The translations under genes and the position numbers were made by a program. 64,000 nt of DNA. Source: Acidisoma sp965199065. GTDB lineage: Bacteria > Pseudomonadota > Alphaproteobacteria > Acetobacterales > Acetobacteraceae. The notes beneath the pieces were generated by a model. That model ran no database searches and had not been told where the DNA came from. It saw nothing but the letters and a program-made list of their open reading frames with translations. Within the stretch, counting starts at the first letter, position 1. The number at the start of each line of letters is the position of its first letter. Below, one piece after another: positions 8,629-16,620 of the stretch. The stretch is from assembly GCF_965199065.1 (NCBI RefSeq), contig NZ_CBDAQN010000003.1, positions 1,984,001-2,048,000 of the forward strand, given 5' to 3'.

Positions 8629-10556
8629 TCGCGGACGACCGCGAGGGCGATGCGGTGAAACAGTGCCGCCGGCAGCGTTCCGCCGGATGTGGCCTTGGAC
8701 ATCGGGCTGTCGTCGTCGTTGCCGATCCACACCCCGATGATGCGGCCGTCGACGCCGCCGATGAACCAGGCGTCGCGGCTGTTCTGGGTCGTTCCCGTCT
8801 TGCCTGCGACGAAATAGCCGGGGATGGCGGCGGCGGTGCCGGTGCCGTAGGACACCACGGCGCCCATCATTTGCCGCATCTCGGCGGCGAGGGCAGGGCT
8901 AATGACTGGCTCCGCGCGAAGCGGCGGCGCGATGAGGTCGCGCCCGTCCGCCATCAGCGCCGTGATCCCATGCGGCGTGACGCGTCGTCCGCCATTGAAA
9001 AAGGTGGCGTAGGCGCCCGTCATCTCCAGCAGCCTGACATCGGCCGATCCCAGCGCTATCGTGTCGTCGTCCGGCATCGGTGCCATCACGCCGAGCTTCC
9101 GGGCGATGCCTGCGACCACGCGCGGTCCGCCAGCCCGCATCAGCAGGCGAACCGACACGGTGTTGAGCGACAGCGCGAGCCCCTCCGACAGCGTCACCGG
9201 TCCGCGGAAACGATGGTCGTCATCCTCGGGATGCCAGCCGCCGATGGCGATGGGCGCGTCGAGCACCCTGTCATTCGGCGTCATGCCCTGCATCAGCGCT
9301 CCAAGCCATACGAAGGGCTTGAAGGAGGAGCCCGCCTGTCGCTGCGCCAGAATGGCGCGGTTGAAGAAGCTGTGTCCGGCCTGCGATCCGCCGACGAGGG
9401 CCCGCACGGCGCCGGTGTAGGCATCCATCACCACCACCGCGCCTTGATGGGCATTCGCGGCGGCTCCTGGTCCGGCGAGAATTTCGGCAAGATCGGTCTG
9501 CGCCGCCGACTGCAGCCGCGGGTCGAAGGTGGTGGCCAGTCGCGAGTCTGTGTTCTCCGGGATCAGCGGTCCGGCCTGCTGCGCCGCCCAGGAGGAGAAC
9601 CAGTAGTTGCCGCCAACGGGCCGAGGCGAGAAGCTGATCGCGGCGACGGCGGCATCCGACTGCGCCTGGGTGATGTAGTTCGACCGCACCATGGCGGCGA
9701 GCACTTCCTTAGTTCGGGCGGTCGCGGCCGATGGGTCGGCCAGCGGGTTGAACCGCGACGGCGCGCGCGGCAGCCCGGCCAGCATCGCCGCTTGCCAGAG
9801 GTTCAGGTCGCGGGCGGGCAAGCCGAAATAAGTTTGGGCGGCCGCGTCCATGCCCCAGGCGCCGGCGCCGAGATAGACGCGGTTGAGGTAGATTTCGAGG
9901 ATTTCGGCGGGCGTGAAGTGGTGGGTGAGCCACAGCGTGAGCAGCAACTCCTGCACCTTGCGGCGGAAGGTCCGGGCGTTGCTCAGGAAAAGCGTCTTCG
10001 CCACCTGCTGGGTCAGCGTCGAGCCGCCCTGCACGATCCGCCCCGATACGAGGTCGACGACGGTCGCCCGCGCCATGCCGAGAAGGTCGAGCCCGCCGTG
10101 CTGCCAGAAGCGCCGGTCCTCGACCGCGACGACGGCCTCCGGAAGGGTCGCCGGGACGGTTCGCAGCGTCAGGATCGAGCCCGAGAGATCGCCGAAATGG
10201 GTGAAGGTGCGGCCGTATTCATCGGTCAGCACGAGGGATGGGCGGCGGAGCGTGGCAATGCCCGAGGATGGGCGCGGCATGTCCCAGGTGAACCACAGCA
10301 TCAGCAGGGCGACGGCAAGGCCGCCCCAGACGGTCACCATCAGGGTCCACTTCGCCACCCTGAGGATGAGGGCCGGTGAAAGGCGGCGGCGCGGCCGCGT
10401 AGCGATGGCCGGGGGCGGCGCCGGCGGCTCCGGCTCGCGCTCGGCATAGCGAGGCGCGGAATACGGCGCATGTGCATAGGGTGCGGCGACATACTCGGTG
10501 TCGGCCGGCATGGCCGAGCCGGGCGGACGGATAGCTCCCGTGTTGATGTTATACAT
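8625..10556 (-). CDS. Class A penicillin-binding protein (PBP1A type)
   Basis: This 643-residue bifunctional peptidoglycan synthase has a Pro-rich cytoplasmic tail and one transmembrane helix near residues 68-92. A GT51 transglycosylase domain follows, with VAVEDRRFWQHGG (catalytic Glu), QGGSTLTQQVAK and EIYLNRVYLGAGAWG. The transpeptidase domain has SSFK (active-site Ser), SLNT and KTGTT motifs, all intact. It polymerises glycan strands and cross-links them in the periplasm. It is the first gene of a three-gene leftward group. The upstream sequence lacks a strong ribosome-binding site for the ATG at 10556; ATG at 10511 is an alternative. Confidence 0.9.
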   Translation of the reverse strand: MYNINTGAIRPPGSAMPADTEYVAAPYAHAPYSAPRYAEREPEPPAPPPAIATRPRRRLSPALILRVAKWTLMVTVWGGLAVALLMLWFTWDMPRPSSGIATLRRPSLVLTDEYGRTFTHFGDLSGSILTLRTVPATLPEAVVAVEDRRFWQHGGLDLLGMARATVVDLVSGRIVQGGSTLTQQVAKTLFLSNARTFRRKVQELLLTLWLTHHFTPAEILEIYLNRVYLGAGAWGMDAAAQTYFGLPARDLNLWQAAMLAGLPRAPSRFNPLADPSAATARTKEVLAAMVRSNYITQAQSDAAVAAISFSPRPVGGNYWFSSWAAQQAGPLIPENTDSRLATTFDPRLQSAAQTDLAEILAGPGAAANAHQGAVVVMDAYTGAVRALVGGSQAGHSFFNRAILAQRQAGSSFKPFVWLGALMQGMTPNDRVLDAPIAIGGWHPEDDDHRFRGPVTLSEGLALSLNTVSVRLLMRAGGPRVVAGIARKLGVMAPMPDDDTIALGSADVRLLEMTGAYATFFNGGRRVTPHGITALMADGRDLIAPPLRAEPVISPALAAEMRQMMGAVVSYGTGTAAAIPGYFVAGKTGTTQNSRDAWFIGGVDGRIIGVWIGNDDDSPMSKATSGGTLPAALFHRIALAVVRE

Positions 10557-10749
10557 GAAGGAGGCGCGCTATCGTCCGGTGCCGTGGCCCAAAGCATTGC
10601 GGCAACCCATGGGCAGGGTCAAGAACTGCCGTGCTCAAGAAAAAGCCATCCCCAAGAAGTATGTAGTTACCATGCCTGAAGGTTGTCGTCACGATCGTTC
10701 CGATATTATCGCCTGGAGAACGCAACAGGTGCCGAAGGGCGCATACAAG

Positions 10750-11112
10750 ATGAACGACAAGGCGGACGGCATCATGACCGCGCTGGCCCGGCTCGGAAGC
10801 CAGATCACCACGCTCACGGACCAGCTTGGGGCACGGCTGGAGCGATCGGAGGCGGTCCAGGGCCAGACACGCGCTGCGTTAGTCGAGCACACGGGCTGGA
10901 TGCAGGGCACAATGACGGAGATGCGGCACGACGTGGCCGTGAACATCGGGGCGACGGACCAGATCCGCCGGGCCTGCGACGGCACGCGGGAAGAGTTGAG
11001 CACCGTCAACGAGACGATCAGCGTCCTCGTCAAACGCATCCGGCTTCTGGAAGCCGATGTCCGGAGGCTCAAAGGCGATCCCCGCTGCGCGACGGAGTAT
11101 CTGCTCAGCTAA
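10750..11112 (+). CDS. Small coiled-coil protein of unknown function
   Basis: This frame encodes 120 residues that are polar and rich in heptad-like patterns: ITTLTDQLGARLER near the start and ISVLVKRIRLLEADVRRLKG near the end. It is probably a cytoplasmic alpha-helical protein. GAAGGG lies about 10 bases before the chosen ATG; the frame is open further upstream, but that part looks non-coding. No family recognised. It stands alone between the divergent PBP gene and a dehydrogenase gene on the same strand 79 bases later. Confidence 0.5.
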   Translation: MNDKADGIMTALARLGSQITTLTDQLGARLERSEAVQGQTRAALVEHTGWMQGTMTEMRHDVAVNIGATDQIRRACDGTREELSTVNETISVLVKRIRLLEADVRRLKGDPRCATEYLLS

Positions 11113-11191
11113 CGAGCCGCTCGCCCCGGCCTCTTGCCGAAATCGTCGCCACACCGCAGCCTAGACGCTCGAACATGATCGGGAGTTGGGC

Positions 11192-12103
11192 ATGAAGGGC
11201 ATCTATGCGGATGCGAGCGGCGGCTTGGCGGAAGTTTTTGCCCGCGTCTACCGGGCGGATGATCCGCCTGTCACCGTCTATGAGCACGAGACCATCCTGC
11301 CCGAGCAGTTCGCCGACCTCTATTCCGGCCATGACTTCATGCTCAACGACCATACCTTCCTCCAGACCGAGGCCATGGCTCAGGTCCGGGACCTGAAGCA
11401 CGTCATCTTCCTCGGCACCGGCGCGCGTTCCTACATGGATGTCGAGGCGATCGAACGACTGGGCATCACCGTCCACACCATTCGCGGCTACGGCGACACG
11501 GCAGTTGCGGAGCACACCATCGCCCTCATGTGGGCCGCCGCGCGCAACATCGCCTGGCTCGACCGCAGCGTGCGCGCCGGCGGCTGGCCGCGCGGCAATG
11601 CGCTGCAACTCACCGGCAAGACGCTGGGGTTGTTCGGCTTCGGCGGCATCGCGAGCGAGGTCGCCCGCATCGCGGTCGGCAGCGGCATGCGCGTCATCGC
11701 CTGGAACCGCACGCCGCGCAGCTATCCGGGCGTCGAGTTCGTCGACATCCCGACCCTGCTCGCCGAGAGCGACGTGCTTTCGCTCCATCTGCTGCTCACG
11801 GACGAGACGCGGCACATCATCGACGCCAGCCACATCGCGTCGATGAAGCCTGGGGTTATCCTGGTGAACACGGCGCGGGCCGGGCTCATCGACACGGGGG
11901 CCGTGGTCGCCAGTCTACGCGACGGCCACATCCGACACGCCGCGCTCGACGTCTTCGACGCGGAGCCCCTGGCGCCCGGGGACGTGCTCACGACGCTGCC
12001 CAACGTCACGCTCACCTCGCATGACGCCTTCAACACGCCCGAGGCTGCGGAAAACCTCATCCGCAAGGGTCTGGACATCGCCAAGCGGGTCGCCGAAGGG
12101 TAG
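11192..12103 (+). CDS. NAD-dependent D-2-hydroxyacid dehydrogenase
   Basis: This 303-residue member of the D-isomer 2-hydroxyacid dehydrogenase family carries the Rossmann motif LGLFGFGGIASEVA near residue 145. The catalytic trio is present: Arg in NTARAGLID, Glu in DVFDAEPLA and His in LTSHDAF. The His motif differs from the usual TPHIAG. The enzyme would interconvert a 2-oxoacid and a D-2-hydroxyacid in the cytoplasm. The substrate is not predictable; glyoxylate/hydroxypyruvate reductase or a phosphonate/sugar-acid enzyme are possible. ATG at 11192 has GGGAG about 7 bases upstream; an in-frame TTG lies two codons earlier. Confidence 0.8.
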   Translation: MKGIYADASGGLAEVFARVYRADDPPVTVYEHETILPEQFADLYSGHDFMLNDHTFLQTEAMAQVRDLKHVIFLGTGARSYMDVEAIERLGITVHTIRGYGDTAVAEHTIALMWAAARNIAWLDRSVRAGGWPRGNALQLTGKTLGLFGFGGIASEVARIAVGSGMRVIAWNRTPRSYPGVEFVDIPTLLAESDVLSLHLLLTDETRHIIDASHIASMKPGVILVNTARAGLIDTGAVVASLRDGHIRHAALDVFDAEPLAPGDVLTTLPNVTLTSHDAFNTPEAAENLIRKGLDIAKRVAEG

Positions 12104-12117
12104 AGTGCCTCTCAGAT

Positions 12118-12204
12118 GCGGGCGTGGCGGAACCGGTAGACGCAGCAGACTTAAAATCTGCCTCCCGGACGGGAGTGCGGGTTCGATCCCCGCCGTCCGC
12201 ACCA
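12118..12204 (+). tRNA. tRNA-Leu (anticodon UAA)
   Basis: The 87-base class II tRNA folds with acceptor stem GCGGGCG against CGTCCGC (one G-U pair). The anticodon arm is GCAGA-CTTAAAA-TCTGC with anticodon TAA, the long variable arm is CTCCCGGACGGGAG-like, and the T-arm contains GTTCGATCC. The 3' CCA is encoded. It lies 14 bases after the hydroxyacid dehydrogenase gene. Confidence 0.95.
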
Positions 12205-12252
12205 TCCCTCCGGCCAGCCTTCCCGATGCGTCTCTGACGCTTCTTTGAGGCG

Positions 12253-13734
12253 TCAGCTCCTCAGGAGCTCGGCCAGCGTCGCCAGTGTGCCGCGTTCGGC
12301 GATCGAGCGGCGGCTCGCCTCGAAGGCCTCGACAAAGGCTGGCGACGTGTTCATCCCCAACCCCGCGAAGACCGGCAGGGACAGGAACACGCGCGGATCG
12401 GGATCGAGCGCAGTCGCGCGTTCGGCCGCCGTAAGGCGCGGTTCCGTCGAGGTGTAGCGCTCGCCCTTATCATCGATGCCGCCGAGGCAGCGGGCGAAGG
12501 CCGCGAGCAGGAAGGCGACGCGGCGCACGTCGCCGCCCTTCTCGATGATGGACCGGATCGTATCGCCCGCGAAGATGGGGATGCGGGACGCGCCATCGGT
12601 CGCGATGCGGACCGTCTGATCGCGCGTCGCCGGGTTGAGGTAGCGCTCCATCAGCTTGTCGCGGTAACCGGTCAGCGACATACCCGGCGGCGCCGTCAGC
12701 AGCGGGATCACGTCGAGGTTCCAGAACTGCATCAGCAGCTCGTGGATCAGCGGATCGGCCACCGTCTCATGCACGAGGCGATAGCCCGCGATGGTGCCGG
12801 GAAAGGCGAGCATGCTGTGCGAGGCATTGAGCATCCGCAGCTTGATCTGCTCATGGGCCCAAACATCCTCCGTGATCTCGACACCCACCTCCTCGAAGCG
12901 AGGCCGGCCGTAGCGGAAGTGGTCCTGCATCACCCATTGGATGAAGTCTTCGCTGAAGACCGGGATCTGGTCCTCGATACCGCTCGCGGCGTTCAGGCGC
13001 TCGCGGTCGGCATCGCTCGTGGCCGGGGTGATGCGGTCCACCATGCTGTTGGGGAAGTCGATCTCCGCCTCCATCCACGCCGCCAACTCGGGGTCGCGCG
13101 CGCGGGCGAAACTGGTGAAGGCGATCTTCGCGACATCCCCGTTGTGGCGGAGGTTGTCGCAGGAGAGGATGGTGAAGGGCGCCATTCCCTTCGCCCGGCG
13201 TCGGCTGAGGGCCTCCGCGACATAGCCGAAGGCGGTGCGTGGTGTGGCGGGATGGGCGAGGTCGTGAACGATCTCCGGCGCCTGCAATTTAAAGGCGTGC
13301 GTCTCGTCGTCGATATTGTAGCCGCCCTCGGTCAGCGTCATCGTCACGATGCGGATCGCGGGGTCGCAGAGCTTCGCCAGCACCGCCTCGGGGTCGTCAG
13401 GCGCGAAGAGATACTCGACGATGGAGCCGATCACCCGGATGGTCGGGGCGCCGGAGGGCGGGCATTCAGTGAGGGTGTAGAGGCCATCCTGCTGCGGAAA
13501 AGCTGCGGCCTTGGCGCGCTCGCGCGGATCGTCGATGAGCCCGACGCCGCAGAACCCCCAGCCATCGTGCCCGCCGGCCGCGATGAGACGGTCGACATAG
13601 TTCGCCTGATGCGCGCGATGGAAATTTCCAACGCTGAAATGAACGATCCCCGGCGTGACGCGGGTGCGGTCATACCCTGCCCAGGCGATCCCCGCCGGCA
13701 AGGCACCAAGCGCGACGTTGCTGAGTGTGACCAA
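12253..13734 (-). CDS. Mannitol dehydrogenase family (polyol/fructuronate) oxidoreductase
   Basis: This 493-residue long-chain polyol dehydrogenase resembles mannitol 2-dehydrogenase and fructuronate reductase. The nucleotide-binding region begins near IVHFSVGNFHRAHQANYVD, a family hallmark. Further matches are DNLRHNG (SCDN-type motif), FPNSMVDRITP and the C-terminal KLRMLNASHSMLAF segment that contains the catalytic Lys (IKLRMLN). It would interconvert a hexitol and a ketohexose, or a hexuronate pair, with NAD(P) in the cytoplasm. The length fits the family. No sugar transporter is adjacent. It is divergent from the SDR gene that begins 117 bases away. Confidence 0.85.
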   Translation of the reverse strand: MVTLSNVALGALPAGIAWAGYDRTRVTPGIVHFSVGNFHRAHQANYVDRLIAAGGHDGWGFCGVGLIDDPRERAKAAAFPQQDGLYTLTECPPSGAPTIRVIGSIVEYLFAPDDPEAVLAKLCDPAIRIVTMTLTEGGYNIDDETHAFKLQAPEIVHDLAHPATPRTAFGYVAEALSRRRAKGMAPFTILSCDNLRHNGDVAKIAFTSFARARDPELAAWMEAEIDFPNSMVDRITPATSDADRERLNAASGIEDQIPVFSEDFIQWVMQDHFRYGRPRFEEVGVEITEDVWAHEQIKLRMLNASHSMLAFPGTIAGYRLVHETVADPLIHELLMQFWNLDVIPLLTAPPGMSLTGYRDKLMERYLNPATRDQTVRIATDGASRIPIFAGDTIRSIIEKGGDVRRVAFLLAAFARCLGGIDDKGERYTSTEPRLTAAERATALDPDPRVFLSLPVFAGLGMNTSPAFVEAFEASRRSIAERGTLATLAELLRS

Positions 13735-13850
13735 GGCCTTTTCCTCCCCATGTGGCTTTGAGCGGGCCCGGCGGCGTTGACAGTCCGGTCCGCCCGCCCC
13801 TGATCTCCCAGCAATACCGTCTGACAGGCGATTGGAGAAGGATACAGACC

Positions 13851-14633
13851 ATGGATTTAGGGTTGCGAGGCCGGCGAGCCATTGTTTGCGCCGCGAGCAA
13901 AGGCCTGGGCCGCGCTTGTGCCACCGCTCTGGCTCATGAAGGCGTAGCGGTCGTCATAACGGGACGGGACCGGGAAACCCTTGAAGAGACTGCCCGGGCA
14001 ATTGCTCAAGAGACGGGCAGCCAGATCAGCGTGGCGCCGGGCGACATCTCCACCGAAAGCGGGCGGGCGGCGGCGCTCGCCGCGTGTCTGGAACCGGACA
14101 TTCTTGTGAACAACGCGGGCGGTCCGCCGCCCGGCGACTTCCGGAACTGGGAGCGCGAGGATTGGCTACATGCTCTCGACGCCAACATGCTGGCGCCGAT
14201 CGCCCTTATCAAAGCCGTCGTCGACGGCATGATCGGACGGCGCTTCGGGCGCATCGTCAATATCACGTCAGCATCGGTGAAGTCGCCGATCGCCCAACTC
14301 GGCATGAGCAACGGAGCGCGGGCGGGTCTGACTGGATTTGTCGGTGGGCTCGCGCGTCAGGTGGCTCGCCACAACGTGACGATCAATAACCTACTGCCCG
14401 GGCCATTCGTCACCGAGCGGTTACGGACGACCATGGCAACCGCCGCGGCGCAGTCCGGCCGATCGCTGGATGCGGAGATTGCCGCGCGGGCGGAGCAGAA
14501 TCCATCGGGCCGGTTTGGCGACCCGGACGAATTCGGCCGCGCCTGTGCGTTCCTCTGCTCAGCTTCGTCGGGCTACATCGTTGGGCAGAACCTCCTGCTC
14601 GACGGCGGCGCCTTCAACGCAACGATGGGATAA
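13851..14633 (+). CDS. Atypical short-chain dehydrogenase/reductase
   Basis: This 260-residue SDR-fold protein starts at an ATG preceded by GGAGAAGGA. The N-terminal nucleotide-binding motif is deviant (AASKGLGRACA instead of TGxxxGIG), followed by NNAGG. At the active site a Ser is present (ITSASV), but the canonical Tyr-x-x-x-Lys is replaced: the aligned stretch reads LGMSNGARAGLTG. This matches the known atypical FabG-like subgroup in which LSNAARAG-type sequences stand in place of YxxxK. It could be an enzyme with another proton-relay set or a non-catalytic protein. It converges on the DUF2934 gene with two bases between them. Confidence 0.8.
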   Translation: MDLGLRGRRAIVCAASKGLGRACATALAHEGVAVVITGRDRETLEETARAIAQETGSQISVAPGDISTESGRAAALAACLEPDILVNNAGGPPPGDFRNWEREDWLHALDANMLAPIALIKAVVDGMIGRRFGRIVNITSASVKSPIAQLGMSNGARAGLTGFVGGLARQVARHNVTINNLLPGPFVTERLRTTMATAAAQSGRSLDAEIAARAEQNPSGRFGDPDEFGRACAFLCSASSGYIVGQNLLLDGGAFNATMG

Positions 14634-14635
14634 GC

Positions 14636-14926
14636 TTACGCGGCCTTATCCTCGGTGCCACCAGTCTTGGATGGCGTAAAGGATGGTGGGTCGCTTGCCG
14701 GAAAGCTATGCTCGCTCTCCACATCGACGCTCTCGTGGGGAGTGGCCGGCTCGGCAGGCGCGAGGGGGAGATGATCGTCCTGCTCCACAATGGCCTCGGC
14801 GCGGAGCCAGAACTCATCGTGACGCCCCTCGGGACTGCCCTCCTTCTCCCACAGGCTGTAGGCAATTTCACGGACGCGTTGCAGGCGGTCCCCGTCGGCT
14901 GTGTGTTCGTCGTGACTGTCGGACAT
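14636..14926 (-). CDS. DUF2934 domain protein
   Basis: This small acidic protein of 96 residues has one DUF2934 domain at about residues 13-45 (RVREIAYSLWEKEGSPEG, then HDEFWLRAE), a short helical module common in alphaproteobacteria. A disordered tail rich in Pro, Ser and acidic residues follows. The ATG at 14926 is preferred over an upstream in-frame start because the domain-only form is the usual length. Function unknown. Confidence 0.75.
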   Translation of the reverse strand: MSDSHDEHTADGDRLQRVREIAYSLWEKEGSPEGRHDEFWLRAEAIVEQDDHLPLAPAEPATPHESVDVESEHSFPASDPPSFTPSKTGGTEDKAA

Positions 14927-14987
14927 GGTTTTCCTCGTTGTCCTTATGGTGCCAGTGCTCAATGACATCGCAATTCGCCCGCGCCCT

Positions 14988-16196
14988 TCAAGAGACGTGC
15001 GGCGCTGCTTGCGGTGTTTTCATGAAGACGACCCATGTGCAAAACGAACAGCAGGAGACGAGCGCGATGAAGCCCACCATGGGCCGCGCGGTGCCATCCG
15101 CGGTGAAGCCCATCAACGCCGTCGTCACTGAGCTGATGGTGAATTCCATGCCGACGCCAAGCGCCGCGGCGGCGCCAGCGGTTGAGCCGAAGGGCTCCAT
15201 CGCGGTGAGGAAGGCCGGCGCCAGGATAACGCCGAGACAGAGAAACAGCGTGATCGTGAGCAGGATGAGGGGCCAAAGGGCGTTCATGCCGCCGAAGACG
15301 AGCGCCGCCAGCAGCAGCGAGGTGCCGGCCAGCGCGGCGGCACCGGCACCGATCAGCCGGCGGGCGCCGAAACGCCGCATCATGGGCGCGTTGAACTGGC
15401 TCATCCCGATCACCGCGATGGCGTGCATGGCGAACAGGATGCCGAACGTCGTCGGCGCCACGTGATGGAGGGTGACGACGACAAAAGGCGAGCCGGCGAT
15501 AAAGGAGAAGAGAACCGCCTGCCCGAAGCCGGCGATGAACACCGGCAGGATGAAATTGCGGTTGCGCAGCAGGCGGCTGTAGGTGCTGAGGATCGCGAGC
15601 GGCCGGCCGCTCACCCGCTGTGCCGGCGGCAGGGTCTCGGGCAGCATCTTCCAGACCATGACGAACACGGTCAGGGTGATGACGATGAGCATGACGAAGA
15701 TGAGCCGCCAGGAGGTGTATTGCACCAGCAGGCCGCCGAAGACTGGCGCCAGGATGGGCGAGACGCTGAGCGCCACCATGGCGAGGGAAAGCAGCCGCGC
15801 CGCATCGGGGCCGGTGTATTCGTCGCGGATGACGGCCATGGGGATGACGGCCGTCGCGGCGGCGCCGAGCCCTTGGAAGAAGCGCGACGCGATGAGAACG
15901 CCGATGTTCGGGGCGAACGCCGCGCACACGGAGGCGACGGCGAAAATCGCGAGGCCGACAAAGATGGGCGTCTTGCGGCCGAGCGTGTCCGAAACCGGCC
16001 CGTAGATCACCTGGCCGATGGCGGTCGCCACGAAGAAGCTGGTCATGCTGAGCTCGACCGTGCCGGGGTCGGTCTTGAGGTCGCGGGCGATGGCGGCGAA
16101 ACCCGGGATGTACATGTCGATGGCAAAGGCGCCGACGGCGATGGTCAGTCCAAGCACGGTCGCCCGGCGATAGATGGAATGGCCGGACATCGTCAT
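14988..16196 (-). CDS. Bcr/CflA-type multidrug efflux MFS transporter
   Basis: This is a 12-helix major facilitator of about 402 residues of the drug:H+ antiporter-1 group. Helix 1 has FAIDMYIPGFAAIARDL, typical of Bcr/CflA proteins. The loop 2-3 motif GPVSDTLGRKTPIFVG and helix 4 ASRFFQGLGAAATAVIP with the RDEYTG segment are all present. It likely exports small hydrophobic or sulfonamide-like compounds from the inner membrane. ATG at 16196 (or 16190) is chosen because upstream in-frame codons encode a basic, non-membrane stretch unlike the family. Confidence 0.85.
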   Translation of the reverse strand: MTMSGHSIYRRATVLGLTIAVGAFAIDMYIPGFAAIARDLKTDPGTVELSMTSFFVATAIGQVIYGPVSDTLGRKTPIFVGLAIFAVASVCAAFAPNIGVLIASRFFQGLGAAATAVIPMAVIRDEYTGPDAARLLSLAMVALSVSPILAPVFGGLLVQYTSWRLIFVMLIVITLTVFVMVWKMLPETLPPAQRVSGRPLAILSTYSRLLRNRNFILPVFIAGFGQAVLFSFIAGSPFVVVTLHHVAPTTFGILFAMHAIAVIGMSQFNAPMMRRFGARRLIGAGAAALAGTSLLLAALVFGGMNALWPLILLTITLFLCLGVILAPAFLTAMEPFGSTAGAAAALGVGMEFTISSVTTALMGFTADGTARPMVGFIALVSCCSFCTWVVFMKTPQAAPHVS

Positions 16197-16327
16197 ACCC
16201 CGAGAGGAACCGCGGCGCGGCCGCATATTGCGCTGCAATAGTCCGCGGCGGCTGGCTCGCCAAGTGGCGCCGCATATCCGCAACAGGCGCCGCGGTCATG
16301 CGAAAGCCGGCGCGCGTCGTTCGTGGC

Positions 16328-16566
16328 TTACCCGCTACACCGATGAAGCTGGACCGGATAGGCGGCCGCGTGCCGGTCCTTCGAAAGAAAGATCACGTCC
16401 TCGGTGATCGCCTGAGCGATCAGCAGATGGTCGAATGGATCCCGGTGATGCAGCGGCAGCGCCGCGTGATGAGGCGGCATGATGGGCAAACGCCGGAGCC
16501 ATCGCGGATACCTGGAGGTGTCAATCTCCAGGTATAGCTGCTCCTGTTCCGTGATCGCCCGGGTCC
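16328..16566 (-). pseudogene. Decayed VapC-type PIN-domain toxin (C-terminal remnant)
   Basis: Reading leftward, an open frame ending at the TAA at 16328 encodes a stretch that matches the C-terminal half of type II toxin VapC: LRRLPIMPPHHAALPLHH, then RDPFDHLLIAQAI, then VIFLSKD. The HxDPFDxLLIAQA and LSKD (usually LVTxD) blocks carry the third and fourth acidic metal-binding residues of the PIN nuclease. The N-terminal half, with the first catalytic Asp, is absent: the frame runs into the GH63 gene's leader, and no antitoxin gene is seen. An intact protein would be about 125-130 residues. It is therefore a truncated remnant, probably inactive. Confidence 0.6.
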
Positions 16567-16620
16567 CGATATAGGAGCCTTCGGTCGAGCGCTCAGAGCA
16601 AGACCTTCCCGGAGATCACC

